Shown here: piece after piece, positions 27,014-34,983 of the stretch | Numbering within the stretch: position 1 is the stretch's first letter | How the letters are laid out: each line of letters starts with the position of its first letter | Source: Tropicibacter naphthalenivorans | GTDB lineage: Bacteria > Pseudomonadota > Alphaproteobacteria > Rhodobacterales > Rhodobacteraceae | Length of the DNA stretch: 64,000 bases | NCBI RefSeq assembly: GCF_900176475.1 | Contig: NZ_FWXX01000003.1 | Location: 329,876-393,875 of the forward strand | Direction: 5' to 3' | Program-made: the position numbers and the translations under genes | The notes under the pieces: model-generated | The model's input: the letters and a program-made list of their open reading frames with translations, nothing else | What the model was told of the DNA's origin: nothing | Database searches by the model: none

Positions 27014-27825
27014 GAGCGCACGGCGGCCTGTTCTTCGCGGGCCTGCCGGACTGCGGCGCGCTTGGTGATCAGCGACGCGGAGATCACGCCGACGGTGACG
27101 ATGCCAATCAGGATCGTGGACAAAGCGTTAATCTCTGGCGAGACGCCCAGGCGCACGGCGGAAAAGATCTTGATCGGCAGGGTGGTCGCCGACGGCCCCG
27201 TAGTAAAGCTCGCGATCACCAGATCGTCCAGCGACAAGGTAAACGCCAGCAGCCAGCCAGAGATCACCGCCGGCGCAATGATTGGCAAGGTCACCAGGCG
27301 GAACGCTTCGAAGGGCGATGCGCCAAGATCCAGCGCGGCCTCTTCCAGAGAGGTGTCGAAACTGCTGAGGCGCGAGGACACGACCACCGACACGTAGCAC
27401 ATGGAAAAGGTGGTATGGGCCAGCACGATGGTCAGCACGCCGCGATCCAGCCCGATGCCGATGAACAAGAGCAGCAAGGACAGGCCGGTGATGACTTCGG
27501 GCATCACAAGCGGCGCGTAGATCATCCCGGAAAACAGTGTCCGCCCCCGAAAACGTCCAGCGCGCACAAGCACATAGGCCGCCATCGTCCCCAGGATCGT
27601 CGCTAGGGTCGAGGACATCAGACCGACCTTGAGCGTGACCAAAGCGGCGTCGAGGAATTCCTCGTTTTGCAGCAGCTCGCCGTACCATTTCGTCGAAAAC
27701 CCGGCCCAGACGGTGACCAGACGGCTTTCGTTGAAACTGTAGACGACCAGCAGGACCATCGGCAGGTAGAGAAACGCAAACCCCAGCGTCAGCGAGGTCA
27801 CGTTGAACCACGAAAAACGTCTCAT
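27010..27825 (-). CDS. potI: polyamine ABC transporter permease (PotI type)
   Basis: A 271-residue inner-membrane permease with six hydrophobic segments and the ABC permease EAA loop (LEEAALDLGASPFEAFRLVTLP, about 155-176). The start MRRFSWFNV at 27825 overlaps the potH stop by four bases (ATGA). It pairs with PotH to form the channel of a putrescine/polyamine importer. Confidence 0.93.
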   Translation of the reverse strand: MRRFSWFNVTSLTLGFAFLYLPMVLLVVYSFNESRLVTVWAGFSTKWYGELLQNEEFLDAALVTLKVGLMSSTLATILGTMAAYVLVRAGRFRGRTLFSGMIYAPLVMPEVITGLSLLLLFIGIGLDRGVLTIVLAHTTFSMCYVSVVVSSRLSSFDTSLEEAALDLGASPFEAFRLVTLPIIAPAVISGWLLAFTLSLDDLVIASFTTGPSATTLPIKIFSAVRLGVSPEINALSTILIGIVTVGVISASLITKRAAVRQAREEQAAVRS

Positions 27826-28712
27826 CGGTTGGCCTCGCGTTCTTTTTCTTCGTGCCGCTGGAACAGGACGATGGGGATGATCAGCAGCGCCAAGAGGATC
27901 ACCGCCACCGCCGACGCAACGGGCCAGTCGGTGTTGGAAAAGAACTCTTCCCACAGCACTTTACCGATCATCAACGTGTCTGAACCGCCCAGCAGAGACG
28001 GGATCACGAATTCGCCGATGGCCGGGATGAAAACCAGAAAGCACCCCGCCACGATGCCCCCACGAGACAGGGGGAAAGTGACCAGCCAAAAGGCGGCGAG
28101 CCGCGAACAGCCGAGGTCTTCGGCGGCTTCGAGCAGGCTTTCGTCCAGCTTTTCCAGCGCGGCATAGATCGGCAGAACCATGAACGGCAGGTAAGTATAA
28201 ACAATGCCGATATAAACGGCGGTGTTGGTGTTCATGATCTGTAAAGGTTCGGAAATAATGCCGGTGGCCAGAAGGACTTGGTTCAGGACGCCTTCGTTCG
28301 ACAGGATCCCCATCCACGAATAGACCCGGATCAAAAAGCTGGTCCAAAACGGCAAGATCACCAGCATCAGCAGCGTCGGACGCCATTCCTGCGGCGCGCG
28401 GGCCATCCCGTAGGCCACCGGATAGCCCACAAGCGCGGTCAAAGCCGTGGCGACCAAGGCAATTTTCAGCGAGGACAGGTACGCCTTCCAATACAGCGCG
28501 TCGGTGGTCAGAAAGGCGAAATTCTCGAAATCGAGCGCGGCGAAAAAGTCGTGCAACCCGGCCCAGCCTTGGGTCAGGTCAAGCTGCGGCACGTAGGGCG
28601 GGCTGGCGTAGGCCACATCGGACAAGGAAATCTTGATCACGATAAGGAAGGGCACAAGGAACAGCGCCAGCAGCCAAAGGTAGGGAACGGCGATCAGGGA
28701 AAAGCGGCGCAT
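27822..28712 (-). CDS. potH: polyamine ABC transporter permease (PotH type)
   Basis: A 296-residue permease with about six membrane segments and the EAA loop LLEAAEDLGCSRLAAFWLVTFPL (about 178-200). It begins MRRFSLIAVPYLWLLALFLVPF. The potG stop lies one base upstream and potI overlaps downstream, so ATPase and both permeases are translated as a unit. Confidence 0.93.
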   Translation of the reverse strand: MRRFSLIAVPYLWLLALFLVPFLIVIKISLSDVAYASPPYVPQLDLTQGWAGLHDFFAALDFENFAFLTTDALYWKAYLSSLKIALVATALTALVGYPVAYGMARAPQEWRPTLLMLVILPFWTSFLIRVYSWMGILSNEGVLNQVLLATGIISEPLQIMNTNTAVYIGIVYTYLPFMVLPIYAALEKLDESLLEAAEDLGCSRLAAFWLVTFPLSRGGIVAGCFLVFIPAIGEFVIPSLLGGSDTLMIGKVLWEEFFSNTDWPVASAVAVILLALLIIPIVLFQRHEEKEREANR

Positions 28713-28713
28713 G

Positions 28714-30090
28714 TTACGCGTCCTCTTTCAACACCACGCCCGCCGTCGCGGTAAAGCCAAGCCAGACGTCGTCTTCCCAAGTGATGCCACGGCGGGACAG
28801 GCGGCGGGTGTTGGCGGCCTGCGCCTTGATCATGGTGCCGCCTTCGATTTCCACGTGATAGGTCGAGATGTTCCCCAGATAGGCGATGTCGATCACCTTG
28901 CCCCGCAAGATGTTGGGGTGATCGGGGCGCTCTTTGGAGATGCTGACCTTTTCCGGACGCAGCGCAAGAACCACCTTTTCGCCCGCCAAAGCGGTGTCGC
29001 CATTGGCGGCGATCAGCGGGGCTTTACCTGCGGCCCATGTGATGGTCACGCCGCCTTCGGGTACGTCCTGCGGGACGGGGGCGGCCTTGATTTGCTCGGG
29101 GGCGGGGGGCGGCAGTTGCTTGAGCGGCTCGGCCTGCGCGCGGCGTTCACCAAGAATCGGCTTGAGCATGTTGTCATGCAGCCAGATGCCAAAAGCGTTG
29201 GGCTGCGGCGCCTCTTTGCCGGTGTCCGGAACAGGGTCCGAAGCGGCGGCCGGCGTCGGTTCCGGCGCGGGCTCTGCGACAACCTCGGCGGCCTCAGGGG
29301 CGGTTTCGCGCACCGCGGCCTGACCGGGGATCAAGTTCACGTCCCCAATGAAATCAGCAACATAGACAGAGTTAGGCGCTTCGTAGATCACGTCCGGCGT
29401 GGCGACCTGAACAATGCGCCCTTCGTCCATCACAGCCACCCGAGAGGCGACGGTCATCGCCTCTTCTTGGTCATGGGTGACGATGATAAAGGTCGTGCCG
29501 GTCTTTTCCTGAATGTCCATCAGTTCAAACTGCGTCTCTTCGCGCAGCTTGCGATCGAGCGCGCCCAGCGGTTCATCCAGCAGCAGCAGTTTCGGCGCCT
29601 TGGCCAAGGACCGAGCCAAAGCCACGCGTTGCCGCTGGCCACCGGAAATCTGGTGCGGTTTACGTTTGGCGAACTTGGTTAACCGTGTCAGGCGCAGCAT
29701 TTCCTCGACGCGGGCATTGATCGCATCCTTGTCGCGCGTCTCGCGGCGCAGACCAAAGGCGATGTTGTCCCAAACGGTCAAATGCGGGAACAGCGCGTAG
29801 CTCTGGAACATCATGTTGACCGCGCGCTTGTTCGGCGGCACCGCGCCAATGTCTTGACCATTCAGCAGAATTTGCCCCTCGGTGGGGGTCTCGAACCCGG
29901 CGAGCATCCGCATCATCGTGGTCTTGCCGCAGCCCGAAGGCCCAAGCAGCGCGAAAAATTCCCGCGCGTAGATATCCAACGTCAGATTGTCGATCGCGGT
30001 GAAATCACCAAAACGCTTGGTGACGCCCTTGAATTGGATCAAGGGCTTGGCCTCGGGGTCGGTCCACGGGGCAAATACGGTCTCGGCCAT
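28714..30090 (-). CDS. potG: polyamine ABC transporter ATPase (PotG type) with unusual insert
   Basis: A 458-residue ATPase, about 80-90 longer than typical PotG/PotA. Walker A GPSGCGKTT is at residues 50-58, signature QISGGQRQR at 147-155, Walker B LLLLDEPLGALD at 168-179. After the ABC domain the regulatory part starts normally (DFIGDVNLIPG, to 256), is interrupted by about 89 residues rich in Pro/Ala/Glu (257-345) with one ordered-looking stretch (FGIWLHDNMLKPILGERRA, 300-318), then resumes (VVLALRPEKVSISKE, 373 on). The ATG at 30090 is preferred over an upstream in-frame start. Confidence 0.9.
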   Translation of the reverse strand: MAETVFAPWTDPEAKPLIQFKGVTKRFGDFTAIDNLTLDIYAREFFALLGPSGCGKTTMMRMLAGFETPTEGQILLNGQDIGAVPPNKRAVNMMFQSYALFPHLTVWDNIAFGLRRETRDKDAINARVEEMLRLTRLTKFAKRKPHQISGGQRQRVALARSLAKAPKLLLLDEPLGALDRKLREETQFELMDIQEKTGTTFIIVTHDQEEAMTVASRVAVMDEGRIVQVATPDVIYEAPNSVYVADFIGDVNLIPGQAAVRETAPEAAEVVAEPAPEPTPAAASDPVPDTGKEAPQPNAFGIWLHDNMLKPILGERRAQAEPLKQLPPPAPEQIKAAPVPQDVPEGGVTITWAAGKAPLIAANGDTALAGEKVVLALRPEKVSISKERPDHPNILRGKVIDIAYLGNISTYHVEIEGGTMIKAQAANTRRLSRRGITWEDDVWLGFTATAGVVLKEDA

Positions 30091-30113
30091 AGGGTCTTCC
30101 GGGTCAGGAGGGG

Positions 30114-30136
30114 GCCCGCGCAACCGGCGCGCGGGC
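30114..30136 (-). terminator. GC hairpin between potF and potG
   Basis: GGCCCGCGC pairs with GCGCGGGCC across a short loop, without a T-run. Such hairpins after a binding-protein gene usually stabilise the upstream mRNA or attenuate transcription, so the binding protein is made in excess over ATPase and permeases. Role inferred. Confidence 0.55.
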
Positions 30137-30147
30137 CTGAAATGGGC

Positions 30148-31230
30148 TTAGGTGCCCGACTTGATCTTGGTCCACAGACGGGTCAGCAGGCGCTGCTCCT
30201 TGGGGCCCCAAGGCGTGACGGTGTACAGCTTTTCAAGCGCCGCCTCGTCGGGATAGATCGCGGTGTCGCCGATCACGTCCTCGGCGAGGAATTCCTGCGA
30301 TGCCTTGTTGCCGTTGGCGTAATAAACATAGTTAGACGCCGCGGCCATGTTCTGGGCATCCATGATGAAATTCAAGAACTTATGCGCCGCGTCGGGGTTC
30401 GGCGCATCCACCGGAATCGCCATCTGGTCAAACCACATCAGCGCGCCTTCGGACGGAGCATTATAAGCGACTTCGACGCCGTTTTCCGCTTCGGCCGCGC
30501 GATCGCGCGCCTGAAGGATGTCACCGGACCAGCCGAACGCCACGCAGATATCGCCATTGGCGAGCGCGTTGATGTACTCGGACGAGTGGAATTTCGAGAT
30601 GTAGGGACGGATCGCCGTGAAAATCTCGTCCGCCTTGTCCAGCGCCTCTTGGCTTTTGGCGTCAGGGTCCATGCCCGCATAGGCCAGCGCGGCCGGGATC
30701 ATCTCGGTCGGAGCATCCAGAACGTAAACGCCGCATTCCGCCAGCTTTTCCATGTTGGCCGGGTCAAAGATCAGATCAAGCGAGCCGATGGGCGCATCCT
30801 CGCCAAGGATTTCCTGCACCTTGGGAACGTTCACGCCAATGCCCGTCGTGCCCCACATGTAGTTGATAGAAAAGGCATTTCCGGGATCATAGGTCGCCGT
30901 GCGCCCAGAGATCACGTCCCACATATTGTCGATGTTAGGCAGCTTGGACTTGTCCAGTTCCTGGAACGCACCCGCCATGATCTGACGTTGCAGGAAGGTG
31001 CCCGTCGGGACCACCACGTCATAGCCCGACCCACCGGCCAGCATCTTGGTTTGCAGCATTTCGTTGCTGTCAAAGACATCATAGATCAGGTCGATGCCGG
31101 TCTCTTGCTCAAATTTGGCAAGCAGCTCTTCGTCGATATAGTCGGACCAGTTATACACGCGGACTTCTTCGGCGCTGGCCATCCCAGCCAGCAGCGCGAG
31201 GGTCGCGGTCAGGGTAAGTGTCTTGGTCAT
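30148..31230 (-). CDS. potF: polyamine ABC transporter substrate-binding protein (PotF type)
   Basis: A 360-residue periplasmic binding protein with signal MTKTLTLTATLALLAGMASA and the PotD/PotF start of the mature chain, EEVRVYNWSDYIDEELLAKFE. Trp/Asp residues lining the polyamine pocket in the family are represented (NWSDY, YDVVVPTG, FAFGWSGD). The second of two adjacent ATGs (31230) has the better spacing from GGGAG; 31233 is possible. First gene of the potF-G-H-I-oxidase operon, divergent from the GntR gene. Confidence 0.93.
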   Translation of the reverse strand: MTKTLTLTATLALLAGMASAEEVRVYNWSDYIDEELLAKFEQETGIDLIYDVFDSNEMLQTKMLAGGSGYDVVVPTGTFLQRQIMAGAFQELDKSKLPNIDNMWDVISGRTATYDPGNAFSINYMWGTTGIGVNVPKVQEILGEDAPIGSLDLIFDPANMEKLAECGVYVLDAPTEMIPAALAYAGMDPDAKSQEALDKADEIFTAIRPYISKFHSSEYINALANGDICVAFGWSGDILQARDRAAEAENGVEVAYNAPSEGALMWFDQMAIPVDAPNPDAAHKFLNFIMDAQNMAAASNYVYYANGNKASQEFLAEDVIGDTAIYPDEAALEKLYTVTPWGPKEQRLLTRLWTKIKSGT

Positions 31231-31233
31231 CAT

Positions 31234-31382
31234 AGGCTCCCGTTGCAGGCGGGGTCTTTTGCCGCCCCGTCCCCGGATTTTGATCATAAGTTGCTTTTGC
31301 GGGCAACTCTTGCGATGTTTTCACTTGTGCTCTTGCCGCGCAAGGGCCGACGGTTCACCTAGGGCGTAGCGAGGAAAAAGCG
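31234..31382. promoter_or_regulatory. divergent potF / gntR control region
   Basis: This 149-base region must drive potF leftward and gntR rightward. It contains TTTGATCATA (31279-31288), also found in the promoter of the aminotransferase gene, and a nearby inverted repeat AGTTGC-N8-GCAACT (31289-31308). Both are candidate operators for the adjacent GntR regulator. No consensus -35/-10 pair could be set with confidence on either strand. Confidence 0.45.
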
Positions 31383-32054
31383 ATGAATTCTCAGGCAGAC
31401 TTGCCGGCTGGTGGGGGCGCAAAGGCGGGGCTTCCGGCGCATGAGCGGACCTATCGGGCGTTGCGCGAGGCGATTCTGTTCGGGGCGTTGGCCCCCGGAG
31501 AGCCGGTGACGATCCAAGGTCTGACAGAGCGTTTGGATACCGGGATGACGCCCGTCCGCGAGGCGCTGCGCCGCCTGACCGCAGAGGGTGCATTGCAAGC
31601 CATGGGGAACCGCCGGATCGTGGTTCCGGTGCTGGATCAGGGTGCCGTGGACGAGCTGACCGAGGCACGTTTGGCGCTGGAGCCGCGCCTTGCTGCCCGC
31701 GCGGCTGCTCGCGCAAACGCTCAGGATGTCAAAGCTTTGAAGGCCATAGATGACCGTTTGGACGCGGCGATTTCGCGCGGCGACGTGGCCGGATACCTGC
31801 GTGAGAACCACGCCTTTCACACCCGTCTGAACGCGGTGGCCGACGCGCCGATCCTGACCGCTTTGGTCGATACGCTGTGGTTGCGGTTCGGACCGTCGCT
31901 GCGGATCGTCTGCGGGCAGGTCGGCACGCGCAACCTGCCGGACTTGCACAAAGACCTGCTGATCGCGCTGCAACGCCGCGACATTGCCGGGGCATCGGCA
32001 GCGATTTCTGGGGATGTGACCCAAGGCATGGATATGATTGCCCAAAGCCTCTGA
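31383..32054 (+). CDS. GntR family transcriptional regulator (FCD type)
   Basis: A 223-residue repressor-type protein: winged helix at about 20-85 (YRALREAILFGALAPGEPVTIQGL, GMTPVREALRRLTAEGAL) and an all-helical FCD effector domain at about 95-215 with the metal-binding histidines expected of the family (ENHAFH, DLHKDLL). The start has a GAGGAA ribosome-binding site. It lies divergent to potF and ahead of the polyamine aminotransferase, so it most likely controls both, with a polyamine or metabolite as ligand (inferred). Confidence 0.92.
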   Translation: MNSQADLPAGGGAKAGLPAHERTYRALREAILFGALAPGEPVTIQGLTERLDTGMTPVREALRRLTAEGALQAMGNRRIVVPVLDQGAVDELTEARLALEPRLAARAAARANAQDVKALKAIDDRLDAAISRGDVAGYLRENHAFHTRLNAVADAPILTALVDTLWLRFGPSLRIVCGQVGTRNLPDLHKDLLIALQRRDIAGASAAISGDVTQGMDMIAQSL

Positions 32055-32173
32055 CATTAGGTCACGTCAGCGTGAGGGCGCTCATTTTTCTGGCAAACCT
32101 ATCGGCGTTTGGCGTGGACCTTAAAGAATTCGATCCCGCCATGCGCCATCATGCCGGAGATCTCGTGATTCGA

Positions 32174-32201
32174 TTGACAGAATGGAATTTGATCATATTC
32201 T
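32174..32201 (+). promoter_or_regulatory. sigma-70-like promoter with operator-like motif in the spacer
   Basis: TTGACA (32174-32179), a 16-base spacer and TATTCT (32196-32201) stand 26 bases before the aminotransferase start. The motif TTTGATCATA (32188-32197) overlaps the spacer and -10, an ideal place for repression, and is the same motif as in the potF/gntR region. Confidence 0.55.
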
Positions 32202-32227
32202 CGCGGTAACCCAAGCCGGAGGCTAAA

Positions 32228-33613
32228 ATGAACATCCTCACCGCCAACTCCCCGACCGCCGAGCTGCAAGCGCGCGACGCGGCGCACCATATGCACCCGT
32301 TCACCACCAATGCCGATTTGGCGTCCAAGGGCGCGCGCGTAATCACCCGCGCCGAAGGATGCTGGCTGACCGATTCCGACGGGCATCGCATCCTCGACGC
32401 CATGGCGGGACTGTGGTGTGTGAACGTCGGCTATGGCCGCAAGGAACTGGCCGACGCCGCCGCGCGCCAGATGCAGGAACTGCCCTATTACAACACCTTC
32501 TTCCAGACGACCCACGTGCCTGCGCTGAACCTTGCCGCCAAGCTGGCCGAGCTGGCGCCGGGCGATCTTAACCATGTGTTTTTTGCCTGTTCCGGGTCCG
32601 AAGCCAACGACACGAACCTGCGGCTGGTGCGCACCTATTGGCAGGAAAAAGGTCAACCAGAGCGGCAGGTTATCATCTCGCGCTGGAACGGCTATCACGG
32701 CTCTTCGGTCGGGTCGGGCAGCCTTGGCGGCATGAAGGGGATGCACGCCCAAGGCGGGATGCCGATCCCCGGCATTCACCATATTGACCAGCCGCATTGG
32801 TGGGCGGAAGGCGGCGACATGACGCCCGAAGACTTTGGTCTCGCCCGCGCGCAGGAGCTGGAAAAAGCCATCCTTGAAATCGGTCAGGACAAGGTCGCGG
32901 CGTTTATCGCCGAGCCGATCCAAGGCGCGGGCGGCGTGATCGTTCCGCCCGAAACCTACTGGCCGGAAATCCAGCGCATTGTCGACAAATACGGCATCCT
33001 GCTGATCGCCGACGAGGTGATTTGCGGCTTTGGGCGCACTGGCAAATGGTTTGGCAGTCAGACGCTGGACATCCGCCCCGACATCATGACCATCGCCAAG
33101 GGGCTGTCGTCAGGCTACCAGCCCATCGGTGGGTCCATTGTCAGCGACGAGATTGCCAAGGTCATCGACGCCACCGAATTTAACCATGGTTACACCTATT
33201 CCGGGCACCCGGTCGCCTGCGCCGTCGCCTTGGAAAACCTGCGGATTCTGGACGAAGAGGGCATCGTGACCCGCGTGCGCACCGAAACTGCGCCCTATCT
33301 TAAGGAAAAATTCGAAAGTCTTACCGACCACCCGCTGGTGGGTGAGGCCAAGATCGTTGGGATGATGGGCTCTCTCGCGCTGACGCCGAACAAGGAAACC
33401 CGTGCGCCCTTCCAGGCCGAGGCCGGCACCGTGGGCTACATCACGCGCGAGCGCTGCTTTGCCAACAACCTGATCATGCGCCACGTTGGGGACCGGATGA
33501 TCATCTCGCCACCGCTGGTCATCAGCCGGGATGAGATTGACACGCTGATCGACCGCGCGCGCCTGAGCCTTGATGAGGCGCACGCGCAGATCGAAAAAGC
33601 GGGCATCAAATAA
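32228..33613 (+). CDS. class III aminotransferase, polyamine (putrescine/spermidine):pyruvate type
   Basis: A 461-residue PLP enzyme of the omega-aminotransferase group. The PLP-binding lysine is in MTIAKGLSSGYQPIGG (about residue 288), the cofactor Asp in LLIADEVICGFGRTG (about 258). It resembles SpuC-type putrescine:pyruvate aminotransferases, which remove an amino group from putrescine to give 4-aminobutanal and alanine. Neighbouring polyamine importer and GntR regulator support that. GGAGG lies five bases before the ATG. The substrate remains unproven. Confidence 0.9.
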   Translation: MNILTANSPTAELQARDAAHHMHPFTTNADLASKGARVITRAEGCWLTDSDGHRILDAMAGLWCVNVGYGRKELADAAARQMQELPYYNTFFQTTHVPALNLAAKLAELAPGDLNHVFFACSGSEANDTNLRLVRTYWQEKGQPERQVIISRWNGYHGSSVGSGSLGGMKGMHAQGGMPIPGIHHIDQPHWWAEGGDMTPEDFGLARAQELEKAILEIGQDKVAAFIAEPIQGAGGVIVPPETYWPEIQRIVDKYGILLIADEVICGFGRTGKWFGSQTLDIRPDIMTIAKGLSSGYQPIGGSIVSDEIAKVIDATEFNHGYTYSGHPVACAVALENLRILDEEGIVTRVRTETAPYLKEKFESLTDHPLVGEAKIVGMMGSLALTPNKETRAPFQAEAGTVGYITRERCFANNLIMRHVGDRMIISPPLVISRDEIDTLIDRARLSLDEAHAQIEKAGIK

Positions 33614-33616
33614 TTT

Positions 33617-33641
33617 GGGGGGCACAAAGCCCCCCCTTTTT
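33617..33641. terminator. Rho-independent terminator after the aminotransferase
   Basis: GGGGGG pairs with CCCCCC around CACAAAG, followed by TTTTT on the plus strand. It ends at the stop codon of the convergent rhodanese gene. Confidence 0.85.
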
Positions 33642-34015
33642 CATTTCACCATCTGGGGCGCGCCGGTCGCCATATTGGTGCCCATGTAAGGCTTATTCGC
33701 GCCTTTCCACGCGCCGAAACCACCCTCCATATGGGCGATGCGGGCAAAGCCTTCTTCGATGCACTTGCGCGCCACTTTTTCGGACCGCACGCCAGAGCCG
33801 CAGTGGAACACGATGCGCTTGTCGGACTGTCCCGGCAAGGACGCGCATTCAAGGAACGCCATGGGCAGCAGCAAAGCGCCGGGGATGTGTTCGAACATGT
33901 ATTCCTGCGGGGTGCGCACGTCGATCAGGACGATTTCCCCTTTGGAATAAGCGGCTTGGACCTCATCCACGGTCCATGTTTCCAGAGTGGATCGGCCGAC
34001 TTCTTCGGTTTTCAT
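33641..34015 (-). CDS. rhodanese-like sulfurtransferase domain protein
   Basis: A 124-residue single rhodanese domain: LIDVRTPQEYMFEHIPGA (about 30-47) and the catalytic loop VFHCGSGVRSEKVA (Cys about residue 74), which accepts sulfane sulfur. The ATG at 34015 is the conserved start. It follows the persulfide dioxygenase gene by ten bases; together they handle glutathione persulfide and thiosulfate/sulfite interconversion, as in BigR/SqrR-regulated operons. Confidence 0.92.
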   Translation of the reverse strand: MKTEEVGRSTLETWTVDEVQAAYSKGEIVLIDVRTPQEYMFEHIPGALLLPMAFLECASLPGQSDKRIVFHCGSGVRSEKVARKCIEEGFARIAHMEGGFGAWKGANKPYMGTNMATGAPQMVK

Positions 34016-34025
34016 TGGGCGCTCC

Positions 34026-34922
34026 TTAGAATTTGTTTGCGGGAATCTTATAGTAAGAGTGACCATCGCCCTGGGCCGGTGCAAGCTGTCCGCCGCGCAA
34101 ATTGTACTGCAAGGCATACAGCATCCGGTCGGGAAGTCTTAACTTGGCGTCGCGGGTGTCGCGCAGCTGGCGAAAATCGGCCTCGGACACACCGCCACCG
34201 ATGTGCGGGTTGTCCGCTTTATGCTGGGCGACGGTGGCTTCCCATGCGGGGTCTTGGCGGTCTCCGACAGGCGGATAATCGTGACCGACAAACAGGCGCG
34301 TCTCGTCCGGCAGAGACAAGATTTTCATCAACGAGGCATAGAGATCGGCGGACGAGCCACCGGGAAAATCCGCCCGCGCCGTGCCGCTGTCCACGTGCAT
34401 GAAGGTATCGTGAACAAAACCCGCGTCGCCAACCACGTAAGTAATAGACCCTAACGTGTGTCCCGGAGACAGCAGAACCGTTACGTCCATATTGCCGATG
34501 GTGAACGTATCGCCGTCGTTGAACAGCCGATCAAAGTCGCTGTCGACGTCGAAAGCATCCGGCAGATTGTAAATCTCGCGCCACAAATCGGCGATCTGGT
34601 GGGTCTTGGCGCCAATGGCGTTCGGCGCACCGGTCTGCTGTTTCAACCAGTTGGACGCCATAAAGTGGTCGGCGTGGGGGTGCGTGTCCAGCACCCATTC
34701 GACCGTAAGGCCCTGTTCCGTAACGAAATCCAAGACTTCCTGCGCGCTGTCAGTGCGCGTGCGCGCCGCTTGGGGGTCAAAGTCCATTACCACGTCGATC
34801 AGCGCCGCTTTGCGCGTCTCGGGGCAGGCGGCGACATACATGATCGACCCGGTGTCCTGATCGTAAAAGCCCGTGACCTCGGGTTTACCTTTGCCGGTGG
34901 AGGGGCTTGTTCGGCTGAACAT
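34026..34922 (-). CDS. MBL-fold persulfide dioxygenase (ETHE1/Blh-like)
   Basis: A 298-residue metallo-beta-lactamase-fold protein: THPHADHFMASNW (about 64-76), SPGHTLGSITY (about 137-147), MHVDSGTARADFPGGSS and VGHDYPP (about 196). The HxHxDH metal site and R-A-D-F motif fit the non-haem iron persulfide dioxygenases that oxidise glutathione persulfide to sulfite. I chose the ATG at 34922, which has GGAG at seven bases, over the ATG at 34946, which has none. A SqrR/BigR-type operator lies 23-38 bases upstream. Confidence 0.9.
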   Translation of the reverse strand: MFSRTSPSTGKGKPEVTGFYDQDTGSIMYVAACPETRKAALIDVVMDFDPQAARTRTDSAQEVLDFVTEQGLTVEWVLDTHPHADHFMASNWLKQQTGAPNAIGAKTHQIADLWREIYNLPDAFDVDSDFDRLFNDGDTFTIGNMDVTVLLSPGHTLGSITYVVGDAGFVHDTFMHVDSGTARADFPGGSSADLYASLMKILSLPDETRLFVGHDYPPVGDRQDPAWEATVAQHKADNPHIGGGVSEADFRQLRDTRDAKLRLPDRMLYALQYNLRGGQLAPAQGDGHSYYKIPANKF

Positions 34923-34944
34923 TTTAAGACTCCATTTCCGTTCC

Positions 34945-34960
34945 ATTCGGGTAATGGAAT
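34945..34960 (-). promoter_or_regulatory. SqrR/BigR-type operator (ATTC-N8-GAAT)
   Basis: The sequence ATTC-N8-GAAT matches the published SqrR binding consensus of Rhodobacter capsulatus exactly and lies within the longer inverted repeat TTCCATT-N5-AATGGAA (34941-34959). It sits just upstream of the persulfide dioxygenase start, so the gene is probably derepressed by reactive sulfur species. No sqrR/bigR gene is in this window. Confidence 0.7.
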
Positions 34961-34983
34961 GTTTTAAAGCCCGAAAAGTTCCC

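Noticed and set aside
29782..31362. 526-codon plus-strand frame opposite potF/potG
   Set aside because: Antisense to two well-supported transporter genes, no motif.
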